From an uncultured Candidatus Woesearchaeota archaeon (GTDB taxonomy: Archaea; Nanobdellota; Nanobdellia; Woesearchaeales; 21-14-0-10-32-9), in the NCBI GenBank assembly GCA_903891505.1, contig CAITEO010000013.1, positions 1-5,012 of the forward strand: 5,012 nt of DNA. Direction: 5' to 3'. This document shows, in pieces, positions 1 to 5,012 of the stretch. The notes beneath the pieces are model-generated. The model was not told the origin of the DNA. It saw only the letters and a program-made list of their open reading frames with translations, and did not search any database. Made by a program: the position numbers and the translations under genes. The number at the start of each line of letters is the position of its first letter. Positions within the stretch are counted from its first letter, which is position 1.

Positions 1-150
1 GTCAACGAATTTTGTCGTTGGTTCTTGTACCCTGCACCCCGCACTTTTCTTTTTACGATTAGTCTTATTAGAAACTTAGAGAAAAATAAAGTTGAAAATA
101 CAATTAAAAAAATTAAGAACAATAAAATAAAACCAAAAACCAAAAACTTC
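1..150. other. left-edge intergenic region
   Basis: No gene is supported here. The region holds a 6-bp hairpin (3-8 with 15-20, loop ATTTTG), a short C-rich stretch with two similar 7-mers (CCCTGCA and CCCCGCA, about 31-44), and then AT-rich sequence downstream of the rubrerythrin gene. A plus-strand frame is open from base 1 to a stop at 181-183. It has no visible start, has low-complexity lysine/asparagine-rich content, and overlaps the end of rubrerythrin, so it is not called as a gene. Confidence 0.5.
106..147 (-). terminator. oligo-T termination region of the rubrerythrin gene
   Basis: Read on the minus strand, the first 45 bases after the rubrerythrin stop contain repeated T runs: two TTTTTGG units at 133-147, then TTTTATTTTATT, then seven T at 106-112. 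Archaeal RNA polymerase commonly terminates on such T tracts without needing a hairpin. No stem precedes them. Confidence 0.5.
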
Positions 151-753
151 TCAGTACTCCTCCAGTTTTCTCTGATAGAATGATTTTGGATGCCCGCAAA
201 GAGGACATGTATCAGGTGCTTCTTTTCCTTTGTGCACGTATCCGCATTGTCTGCACGTCCATTCTATCTCTTGTTTTTTCTTGAAAATAGCTCCTGATTC
301 AAGCTCTTTTAGAATCTTGTTGTATCTTTCAGAGTGGTGTGTCTCAGCAACATCTATTAGTCTCATCTTCGCAGCTATGTCTTTGAATCCTTCTTTTTCA
401 GCCATGTTCGCGAACTCGACATACATTATTTTTCTCTCATAATCCTCGCCTGCTATTGCCGCCTTCAGATTCTCTATTGTTGTACCATATGATATTGGGA
501 CTGCTGTATCTATTAACAAAGGTTCAGGAACTTCTTCTTTTCCTTTCAACGCTACAAGAAATTTGTAGAGTATTGATGCATGTTCTCTTTCCTGCTCCGC
601 AGTTTCGAGAAAAATTGCAGATATTTGCTCATAGCCTTCTTTGCGTGCAACACTCGCGTACATTGTGTATCTATTTCTAGCTTCGCTTTCCCCGACAAAT
701 GCTTTGCCAAGATTAATAATTGTTTGTTTTATTTTTTTTTCAATTTTCGCCAT
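151..753 (-). CDS. rbr: rubrerythrin (diiron peroxidase with C-terminal rubredoxin domain)
   Basis: Rubrerythrin reduces hydrogen peroxide to water in the cytoplasm of anaerobes and microaerophiles, taking electrons through its rubredoxin-type iron centre. The 200-residue length is typical of the family. Residues about 10-152 form the ferritin-like four-helix diiron domain. Expected ligands are visible by motif alignment: E22 in GESEARNRY, E55 and H58 in QEREHA, E103 and E106 in GEDYERKIMY, and E137 and H140 in AETHHSERY. Both glutamates of the redox-switch pair (E103/E106) are present. Residues about 163-195 are the rubredoxin domain, with C167xxC170 and C183xxC186 separated by 12 residues, the short rubrerythrin spacing, followed by the family-typical CGHPKSFY. 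The start is supported by a G-rich ribosome site 7 bases upstream and a TATA box at 790-797. The gene appears monocistronic. Nothing looks broken. Confidence 0.97.
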   Translation of the reverse strand: MAKIEKKIKQTIINLGKAFVGESEARNRYTMYASVARKEGYEQISAIFLETAEQEREHASILYKFLVALKGKEEVPEPLLIDTAVPISYGTTIENLKAAIAGEDYERKIMYVEFANMAEKEGFKDIAAKMRLIDVAETHHSERYNKILKELESGAIFKKKQEIEWTCRQCGYVHKGKEAPDTCPLCGHPKSFYQRKLEEY

Positions 754-760
754 AGTAGTG

Positions 761-767
761 CCCCCTT
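761..767 (-). promoter_or_regulatory. Shine-Dalgarno-like site of rubrerythrin
   Basis: On the minus strand AAGGGGG lies 7 bases before the rubrerythrin ATG. A five-G run can pair with an archaeal anti-SD CCUCC, allowing one G-U pair. It supports the ATG at 751-753. With a transcription start predicted near 767, the message would have a leader of about 14 bases. Confidence 0.6.
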
Positions 768-782
768 AATTTGACACACAAA

Positions 783-805
783 GTACAACAATATAAATCT
801 TGTGC
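783..805 (-). promoter_or_regulatory. rubrerythrin promoter with imperfect palindrome around the TATA box
   Basis: On the minus strand TTTATATT (790-797) is a good archaeal TATA box, predicting a transcription start near 767. It sits inside an imperfect inverted repeat: GTACAACA (783-790) and TCTTGTGC (798-805) match at 6 of 8 positions around a 7-base centre. A dyad over the TATA box would suit a repressor that blocks TBP binding. The palindrome is seen directly; its use as an operator is inference. Confidence 0.5.
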
Positions 806-856
806 AGAACAGATAAAGAATTAAACGAATAAAATAAAGAATCAAATAATGAAATT

Positions 857-1738
857 TTAGTCATCTCTTTTTCTATGTTTGCCTTTCGGCTCGATGTGGA
901 TCATCACATCCTTAATTTCTGGCAACTCTTTCATTAATTTACGCTTGAGTTGCATCGATATTTCGTGCGATTCTACGACATTCATAGTAGATCTCACTTG
1001 AATGTGAAAGTCTACAAACACTTTGCTTCCTGCACGTCTTGCTCGAAGTTTATGATAACTAACTCCTGGATATTTCTCTATTATTCGAGTCATGTGCTCC
1101 ATTATTTCTTTTTCAGGAGCATAATCCATGAATACAAAAAATGTTTCTTTAATCAAATGAAATGATATGTATAACATTATTGCTGCTACGACAAACGCCG
1201 CGATTGCATCTCCTTGAGGAAAACCAAGTTTGACACAAACGAGTCCTATAAGCACTGCAACTGATGCAATAACATCAGTTGCGAAATGAGCAGAATCAGC
1301 CTCGAGTGCGTGGCTTCCACCCTCTTGTTTTGCAATTTTAGAAAGATATCTTGAAACAAGTAGAGCGACTGGAATTGTTATTATCATAAGAATTATGCCC
1401 ACTTCTGAATTCTCAACAACACCAGGATTTTTTAATTTATGATACGCTTCAAATATTACAAATAGAGCAGTTACAGCAATAATTACTGACTGAAAAAAAG
1501 AAGATAAACTTTCATATTTCTCATGACCAAATTCATGTTTTTCATCGTCTGGTTTTTGAGCAATTTTTATTCCAATAAATGCAAGGAACGATGCGACTAA
1601 ATCAAAACCTGAATGCAAACATTCCGCGAGCATACCAATGCTGCCAGTCAATATGGCTGCAACTATCTTGCTAATTAGAAGACCTATATTTGCAAATATA
1701 GATGTACTTGCTGCTTTAAGTTTATTAGACATAATCAT
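857..1738 (-). CDS. cation diffusion facilitator (CDF) family metal exporter
   Basis: CDF proteins are proton-coupled antiporters that move divalent metals (Zn, Fe, Co, Cd or Mn) out of the cytoplasm, usually as dimers. The 293-residue length is typical. About six membrane segments fill residues 12-200, followed by a soluble domain at about 205-285. The transport site reads HxxxD in both TM2 (H42, D46 in LHSGFD) and TM5 (H151, D155 in SAHFATD), the arrangement usual for zinc-type members. A conserved HxFGHxKxE loop motif occurs near H68-H72. In the C-terminal domain H229, H245, H258, H281 and E283 correspond in order to the metal-binding residues known from E. coli YiiP. Substrate cannot be fixed from sequence; zinc is the best guess. 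The start could be M1 or M3 (MIM); the promoter at 1755-1767 fits leaderless initiation at either. It has its own promoter, so linkage to rubrerythrin is loose. Confidence 0.93.
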   Translation of the reverse strand: MIMSNKLKAASTSIFANIGLLISKIVAAILTGSIGMLAECLHSGFDLVASFLAFIGIKIAQKPDDEKHEFGHEKYESLSSFFQSVIIAVTALFVIFEAYHKLKNPGVVENSEVGIILMIITIPVALLVSRYLSKIAKQEGGSHALEADSAHFATDVIASVAVLIGLVCVKLGFPQGDAIAAFVVAAIMLYISFHLIKETFFVFMDYAPEKEIMEHMTRIIEKYPGVSYHKLRARRAGSKVFVDFHIQVRSTMNVVESHEISMQLKRKLMKELPEIKDVMIHIEPKGKHRKRDD

Positions 1739-1754
1739 ACTCTTAGGATAATTA

Positions 1755-1767
1755 GTTTAAAAATATG
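1755..1767 (-). promoter_or_regulatory. likely promoter of the CDF exporter
   Basis: On the minus strand CATATTTTTAAAC is a TATA-like element centred 22-25 bases before the ATG at 1736-1738. Transcription would start within a few bases of the first or second in-frame ATG, so the mRNA is probably leaderless. No Shine-Dalgarno sequence is visible. The BRE is not obvious. Confidence 0.4.
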
Positions 1768-1802
1768 TTGATGAAATAACTCAAATAAACTTATTTATTA
1801 TT

Positions 1803-2267
1803 TTATCTTTTCTCGTGACTGTAATGATCTCCTGTCGGTTTCTCGAAGAAATGAAGCATCCTTGGAAACGTCTCAAAAAATCTCGGTGTTTTCAAAAGCG
1901 GAGCTAAAAATCTTGAAAGTTTAGTCGAGCGCGCAAGTGTTGTCGCCCCCTGTCCAAATCTAACTACAATAGATGCTAGCTCTACAACCCTAAACACAAG
2001 AAAAAAAGGAAACACAGCAATTATTTCTAGCCAATACAATCTAAGAAACTTTGGAATGTTTCTAACAGCAACATACTTGAAAATTAAATCCGAAACAAAA
2101 ACCAGAAGAACAAAGTAATCCATAATATCTAGGAGCAACCCTAAATTTTTTTTGGCGACAAATGCAGGAAATCCAAAGTCCAAAGTAATTGCTGCAATTA
2201 AAATTAGAAGACAAATAGGAACAAGCCAATCAACAACAACTTCAACTTTATGCAACCATTTCTTCAT
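1803..2267 (-). CDS. small membrane protein resembling a voltage-sensor domain without a pore
   Basis: This 154-residue protein has hydrophobic segments at about 11-33, 46-67 and 78-103, then a basic amphipathic stretch at about 103-130. The pattern resembles S1-S4 of voltage-gated channels. The second segment has F57xxD60xxxK64, like the aromatic-acid-basic motif of S2. The third carries E81 in LEIIAVFPF, reminiscent of the YEIPALVPA of KvAP S3. The fourth has R103 and then R113, K116 and R119 at three-residue steps, as in S4. No S5, pore helix or selectivity filter (TVGYG-like) follows: the protein ends about 35 residues after S4, and only 64 bases separate it from the next gene, so a pore has not simply been frameshifted away. 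Family assignment rests on motif pattern only. It could be a stand-alone sensor, a proton-channel-like protein, or an unrelated archaeal membrane protein. The ATG fits leaderless initiation from 2291-2305. Confidence 0.6.
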   Translation of the reverse strand: MKKWLHKVEVVVDWLVPICLLILIAAITLDFGFPAFVAKKNLGLLLDIMDYFVLLVFVSDLIFKYVAVRNIPKFLRLYWLEIIAVFPFFLVFRVVELASIVVRFGQGATTLARSTKLSRFLAPLLKTPRFFETFPRMLHFFEKPTGDHYSHEKR

Positions 2268-2290
2268 AAGACGAATTTTCTTTCTTCTTT

Positions 2291-2305
2291 TTTATCAATG
2301 TTTCG
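2291..2305 (-). promoter_or_regulatory. BRE/TATA promoter of the voltage-sensor-like gene
   Basis: On the minus strand CGAAAC (2300-2305) is followed after three bases by GATAAA (2291-2296), the same layout as the rRNA promoter (CGAAAC, 3 bases, TATAAA). The TATA centre lies about 26 bases before the ATG at 2265-2267, so a leaderless transcript is predicted. The elements also overlap a 5-bp inverted repeat, TCAAT at 2295-2299 with ATTGA at 2306-2310. Confidence 0.5.
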
Positions 2306-2317
2306 ATTGAGAATAAC

Positions 2318-2331
2318 ATAAAAAAATAATT
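2318..2331 (-). terminator. oligo-T terminator after the two-gene unit
   Basis: On the minus strand, about 12 bases after the stop codon of the 64-residue gene, the sequence contains seven consecutive T (2320-2326) in a wholly AT context. This suits an archaeal intrinsic terminator and separates the unknown gene pair from the next promoter at 2291-2305. Confidence 0.45.
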
Positions 2332-2337
2332 AACCGA

Positions 2338-2532
2338 TCATTCTTCTTTTAATCTTTTCATCTCAGCACGCGCATCTTTTTGCTCATCTTTTGTGAGCTT
2401 TGGAAGAATGGTTTTCAAAACAGCATACTTCAAGAATACATCATCTGTTTTGAATCCGAGTTTTATTCTCGTCGCGACAAATCGTTTATATCCGCTCGAT
2501 GATAAAAACATTTTTACTTCTTTATCATTCAT
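2338..2532 (-). CDS. hypothetical protein, 64 residues, charged and helical
   Basis: I do not recognise this family. The protein is soluble by appearance, with no signal peptide, membrane segment or cysteine. It is rich in lysine. The first half (about 1-30) contains an SSSGYKRFVATRIKLGF stretch, and the C-terminal third (about 45-64, KLTKDEQKDARAEMKRL) looks like a charged amphipathic helix. Its reality is supported by position: it begins 4 bases after the stop of the upstream unknown gene, with GAGGT 7 bases before its ATG, and a T tract follows its stop. It is probably made from the same mRNA as the 145-residue protein and may act with it. No function can be assigned. Confidence 0.7.
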   Translation of the reverse strand: MNDKEVKMFLSSSGYKRFVATRIKLGFKTDDVFLKYAVLKTILPKLTKDEQKDARAEMKRLKEE

Positions 2533-2536
2533 ACAA

Positions 2537-2974
2537 TCAACCTCTACTTTTTTTCAACTCATACAATTTTAAAACTTGATTATAAATATTTTTATCTGGA
2601 TAAAAATTTATCTTGAATGTATATTTCTCGTCGGGATTCATTTCAACTTCAAATTCTATATGTTCGTTGTTGTATTTCGCAGTGCCTCGTTTGTGTTTCT
2701 TAACAAATCCTTTGTATTCAACAGAATTTGCATCAACACATATAGTATCTTTCATTCCTGGATGTGAAATAATTATTTCAAGAGAATTATCTTGTTTGCC
2801 TGCAATTGTAAACTTGCATTCTTCTTTGAAAGAAGAATTACCGAGAAGCAAATGCTGCAAAATTTCAGTTCCACCTTTTTGTTTAAACCCATTCATTTCG
2901 CTCACTTGTCTAATTGAAAAATCGATTGCATAATCAAACACTCCATTTACTAACTTACCTATAAAATCAGACAT
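2537..2974 (-). CDS. hypothetical protein, 145 residues, first gene of a two-gene unit
   Basis: I do not recognise this family. There is no signal peptide or membrane segment. Residues about 1-45 look helical (MSDFIGKLVNGVFDYAIDF and a hydrophobic LQHLLLG). Residues about 50-127 alternate hydrophobic and polar positions in several probable beta strands (CKFTIAG, SLEIIISH, HIEFEVEM, YTFKINFY), and the end (about 128-142) returns to a helix. Two isolated cysteines (C53, C79) do not form a metal motif. An alpha-beta sandwich fold is plausible but not provable here. The ATG is placed about 26 bases after a strong BRE/TATA promoter (2997-3011), supporting leaderless initiation. The 64-residue gene follows after a 4-base gap. 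Codon use and AT content match its neighbours, so recent transfer is not evident. Confidence 0.8.
   Translation of the reverse strand: MSDFIGKLVNGVFDYAIDFSIRQVSEMNGFKQKGGTEILQHLLLGNSSFKEECKFTIAGKQDNSLEIIISHPGMKDTICVDANSVEYKGFVKKHKRGTAKYNNEHIEFEVEMNPDEKYTFKINFYPDKNIYNQVLKLYELKKSRG
2540..2544 (-). promoter_or_regulatory. Shine-Dalgarno site of the second gene in the unknown pair
   Basis: On the minus strand GAGGT lies 7 bases before the ATG at 2530-2532, inside the last codons of the upstream gene. Internal genes of archaeal operons often use such sites even when the first gene is leaderless. It supports both the operon and the chosen start. Confidence 0.6.
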
Positions 2975-2996
2975 GAAGACATCTTAATAAAATCAG

Positions 2997-3011
2997 AATA
3001 TATAATTTTCG
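2997..3011 (-). promoter_or_regulatory. BRE/TATA promoter of the unknown gene pair
   Basis: On the minus strand CGAAAA (3006-3011) is followed after three bases by TATATT (2997-3002). The TATA centre is about 26 bases before the ATG at 2972-2974, predicting a transcript that begins at or next to the start codon. The spacing of the CGAAA element is the same as in the rRNA promoter and in the promoter at 2291-2305. Confidence 0.6.
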
Positions 3012-3064
3012 CAAACCTTTCTAGAATAACCGAAAATTTTACATTATGAAATAAAAGAATACAA

Positions 3065-3154
3065 AGCCTCAGGAGGGATTTGAACCCTCAACCTTCGGTT
3101 CTTTCGAGCTATTGTTCTTACGAAACCGACGCACCACCGTTATGCTACAGAGGC
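3065..3154 (-). tRNA. trnT: tRNA-Thr (anticodon CGU) with an 18-base intron
   Basis: All arms fold on the minus strand. The acceptor is GCCTCTG with CTGAGGC (six pairs and a U-U mismatch at 6-67). The D stem is GCAT/GTGC with GG in the loop. The anticodon stem is TCGGT/ACCGA, the variable loop is AGGTT, and the T arm is GAGGG-TTCAAAT-CCCTC. Between the anticodon stem strands lie 25 bases. Removing 18 at the usual archaeal 37/38 site leaves the loop TTCGTAA, so the anticodon is CGU (genomic 3120-3122), reading the Thr codon ACG. The base after the acceptor is U73, a discriminator common in archaeal tRNA-Thr, which supports the assignment. CCA is not encoded. The gene starts 45 bases after the stop of the zinc-ribbon gene and could be co-transcribed or use a weak TATA-like element near 3171-3182. 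Confidence 0.95.
3101..3118 (-). other. tRNA intron with relaxed bulge-helix-loop splice motif
   Basis: The 18-base intron (AGAACAATAGCTCGAAAG) sits between tRNA positions 37 and 38. Loop bases TTCG pair with CGAA near the intron 3' end, giving a 4-bp helix stacked beside the anticodon stem. A 3-base bulge AGA separates CGAA from the stem, with cleavage expected after AG. On the other strand TAA follows TTCG, with cleavage expected after TA. The second flanking helix of a canonical bulge-helix-bulge is essentially missing, so this is a relaxed bulge-helix-loop substrate. It is far shorter than any intron that encodes a protein. Confidence 0.88.
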
Positions 3155-3170
3155 ATGAAAATAAATTATT

Positions 3171-3182
3171 ACAATAAAAACT
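3171..3182 (-). promoter_or_regulatory. possible promoter of the tRNA gene
   Basis: On the minus strand AGTTTTTATTGT is a TATA-like element about 23 bases before the tRNA 5' end. It is weaker than the other promoters here, and read-through from the zinc-ribbon gene 45 bases upstream is an alternative. Confidence 0.3.
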
Positions 3183-3199
3183 ACTTTGCCAAAAAATAT

Positions 3200-3352
3200 T
3201 TACAACTTCTTTTTTATTTCTTCTATTGTAAGTTTAGATTGACATGAGTTACAAACTATTTTCTTCTTTCCCTTCTCATCTTTCACATATGTTCCGATAG
3301 GTTTTCGAAGGAATGTTTCCTGAATTTTTGTTTTACATACCACACAGTTCAT
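3200..3352 (-). CDS. small zinc-ribbon-like protein, 50 residues
   Basis: Reading the minus strand from the ATG at 3350-3352 gives 50 residues ending in TAA at 3200-3202. The protein starts MNCVVCKTKIQ and later has VCNSCQSKL, so C3xxC6 and C34xxC37 form a probable four-cysteine zinc site (or rubredoxin-like iron site). Between them lies a beta-rich, glycine-containing stretch (residues 13-32), and the tail is a lysine/glutamate helix ending EEIKKKL. Small proteins of this kind often bind nucleic acid or ribosomes, but no specific function can be assigned. The start is supported by a TATA box centred exactly 26 bases upstream, which predicts a leaderless message. The gene is divergent from the 16S rRNA gene and followed by tRNA-Thr. 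It is easily missed by length cut-offs. Confidence 0.78.
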   Translation of the reverse strand: MNCVVCKTKIQETFLRKPIGTYVKDEKGKKKIVCNSCQSKLTIEEIKKKL

Positions 3353-3374
3353 AATTTAGAAGAAAATGAAAGAG

Positions 3375-3384
3375 TATATAAAAA
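3375..3384 (-). promoter_or_regulatory. TATA box of the zinc-ribbon gene
   Basis: On the minus strand TTTTTATATA is centred about 26 bases before the ATG at 3350-3352, predicting transcription from the start codon itself. It faces away from the rRNA promoter about 115 bases further right. Confidence 0.55.
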
Positions 3385-3492
3385 TTTATATTTATCATTA
3401 AACAAACTATTTTGTCGTCGGTGAACATAAAATAAGACGGGAAAATTAAGAAAAAAATAGAAACATCAATTTTTCTGGGCGGAAAATCGAAG
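3385..3492. other. divergent intergenic region upstream of the rRNA promoter
   Basis: AT-rich spacer between the zinc-ribbon promoter and the rRNA promoter. It contains two slightly GC-richer patches (about 3414-3424 and 3477-3482) but no open frame of note and no clear repeat. It may hold upstream activating sites for either promoter, but none can be recognised by eye. Confidence 0.4.
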
Positions 3493-3507
3493 CGAAACGC
3501 TTATAAA
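3493..3507 (+). promoter_or_regulatory. strong BRE/TATA promoter of the 16S rRNA gene
   Basis: CGAAAC (3493-3498), three bases, then TATAAA (3502-3507) is a near-ideal archaeal BRE plus TATA box. Transcription should begin near 3531, giving a leader of about 275 nt before the mature 16S. The 5-bp palindrome AAGCG-AAA-CGCTT (3490-3502) overlaps the BRE and the edge of the TATA box, which could be a regulator site or chance. Confidence 0.75.
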
Positions 3508-3550
3508 TAGTTGCGTATTCCTGAATATTCACAAGTTTGGATGACCTCCA

Positions 3551-3598
3551 GATTCTGGGACTGTCAGTCGTCTTTTGGGGACTGATGACAGGAGAATT
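3551..3598 (+). other. leader hairpin A with a 3-base bulge next to a 4-bp helix
   Basis: ATTCT (3552-3556) pairs with AGAAT (3593-3597), CTGTC (3561-3565) with GACAG (3587-3591), and AGTC (3566-3569) with GACT (3580-3583). The three bases GAT (3584-3586) bulge on the 3' side, and an internal loop GGGA/G lies lower down. The bulge can slide, because CAGTC can instead pair with GACTG. The apical loop is about 10 bases. The bulge-plus-4-bp arrangement resembles half of an archaeal splicing-endonuclease site. Confidence 0.55.
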
Positions 3599-3609
3599 AC
3601 AAACTAACA

Positions 3610-3650
3610 TTCATCATACTTGACGTAACAATCAAGTATGCGCAAATGAA
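3610..3650 (+). other. leader hairpin B, perfect 9-bp stem
   Basis: CATACTTGA (3615-3623) pairs perfectly with TCAAGTATG (3632-3640) around the 8-base loop CGTAACAA. Below it TTCAT (3610-3614) pairs with ATGAA (3646-3650), leaving CGCAA as a 5-base bulge. This is the strongest local hairpin in the leader. No T run follows, so it is not a terminator. Confidence 0.7.
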
Positions 3651-3669
3651 CCTATTAAGGAAAATATGT

Positions 3670-3710
3670 TCACATGATGCCTCGATGTGCAGTCGAGCGA
3701 TAATATGTGA
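3670..3710 (+). other. leader hairpin C with an alternative pairing
   Basis: CTCGA (3681-3685) pairs with TCGAG (3693-3697) around TGTGCAG, and TCACAT (3670-3675) pairs with ATGTGA (3705-3710), with an internal loop of 5 and 7 bases. CACAT (3671-3675) can instead pair with the nearer ATGTG (3685-3689), which would break the CTCGA stem. The two forms exclude each other. Confidence 0.5.
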
Positions 3711-3760
3711 CCAAATAAACTAACCTAATAATTCACTTAAATGTTTCTAAAATATTTAAT

Positions 3761-3766
3761 TATATA
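3761..3766 (+). promoter_or_regulatory. possible second, gene-proximal rRNA promoter
   Basis: TATATA in an AT-rich stretch would place a start near 3790, about 17 bases before mature 16S. No BRE is visible and base composition alone could produce the match, so this is only a weak candidate. Confidence 0.2.
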
Positions 3767-3806
3767 CAATGCGATACGGAAAAATAAACATCAGGATTGA
3801 AATAAA

Positions 3807-5012
<1,206 letters not shown>

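Larger units (their letters stand above)
3531..3806 (+). ncRNA. 5' leader of the 16S rRNA transcript
   Basis: This is the predicted transcribed spacer between the rRNA promoter and the mature 16S 5' end. The first two thirds fold into three consecutive hairpins (3551-3598, 3610-3650, 3670-3710). The last 90 bases are AT-rich and unstructured by eye. In archaea the sequence flanking 16S normally pairs with sequence downstream of the gene to form a bulge-helix-bulge processing stem; that downstream partner is outside the window, so the 5' half cannot be located. No tRNA, 5S or C/D-box RNA was recognised in the leader. Confidence 0.6.

Noticed and set aside
1..183. Plus-strand frame open from the window edge
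   Set aside because: No start is visible, the second half is low-complexity AT-rich sequence, and it runs into the 3' end of rubrerythrin; the open frame is likely chance.
230..774. Several plus-strand open frames opposite rubrerythrin
   Set aside because: They are antisense shadows of a strongly supported gene and have cysteine/phenylalanine/serine-rich, non-protein-like content.
2576..2933. Plus-strand open frames of 63 and 106 codons opposite the 145-residue gene
   Set aside because: They overlap each other and the minus-strand gene, which has a proper promoter and an operon partner; they have no promoter of their own.
10..3423. Similar 14-mers ATTTTGTCGTTGGT (about 9-22) and ATTTTGTCGTCGGT (about 3409-3422)
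   Set aside because: Only two copies with one mismatch, no extended similarity or common context; chance cannot be excluded.
3583..3606. C/D-box guide RNA suggested by TGATGAC and an overlapping CTGA in leader hairpin A
   Set aside because: The CTGA overlaps the C-like box and no D box follows at guide spacing (only CTAAC), so the box set is incomplete.
3610..3650. Leader hairpin B as an intrinsic terminator
   Set aside because: No T run follows the stem, and termination here would prevent 16S synthesis.

Overview
The window looks like a piece of an AT-rich archaeal genome, most likely from the DPANN group (Woesearchaeota/Pacearchaeota-like). The clearest sign is a 16S rRNA gene with archaeal signatures starting near 3807. 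Archaeal promoters (BRE plus TATA box about 26 bases before the start codon), a tRNA with an archaeal-type anticodon-loop intron and no encoded CCA, short genes and mostly leaderless messages agree with this. The phylum is inferred from remembered 16S features, not from a tree.

From left to right, everything up to about 3352 lies on the minus strand. It holds a rubrerythrin (151-753), a cation diffusion facilitator metal exporter (857-1738), a membrane protein that resembles a voltage-sensor domain without a pore (1803-2267), a two-gene unit of unrecognised proteins (2537-2974 followed by 2338-2532), an intron-containing tRNA-Thr(CGU) (3065-3154), and a 50-residue double-CxxC zinc-ribbon protein (3200-3352). 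The 16S rRNA gene runs the other way on the plus strand from its own strong promoter (3493-3507). It has a leader of about 275 nt carrying three hairpins and is cut by the window end, so about 1.2 kb of it is visible.

The genes do not form one pathway. Rubrerythrin (peroxide detoxification with iron) and the CDF exporter (divalent metal efflux) both fit metal and oxidative homeostasis, but each has its own promoter. The only convincing operon is the unknown pair, with a 4-base gap and a Shine-Dalgarno-like site inside the end of the first gene. Most protein genes have a TATA box placed so that transcription would begin at or next to the start codon. Rubrerythrin is the exception, with a short leader, a G-rich ribosome site and an imperfect palindrome around its TATA box.

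I found no CRISPR array, transposon or defence or toxin system. The points most worth a second look are the hairpin-rich rRNA leader, the pore-less voltage-sensor protein, the relaxed-motif tRNA intron, and 16S changes under common archaeal primers.
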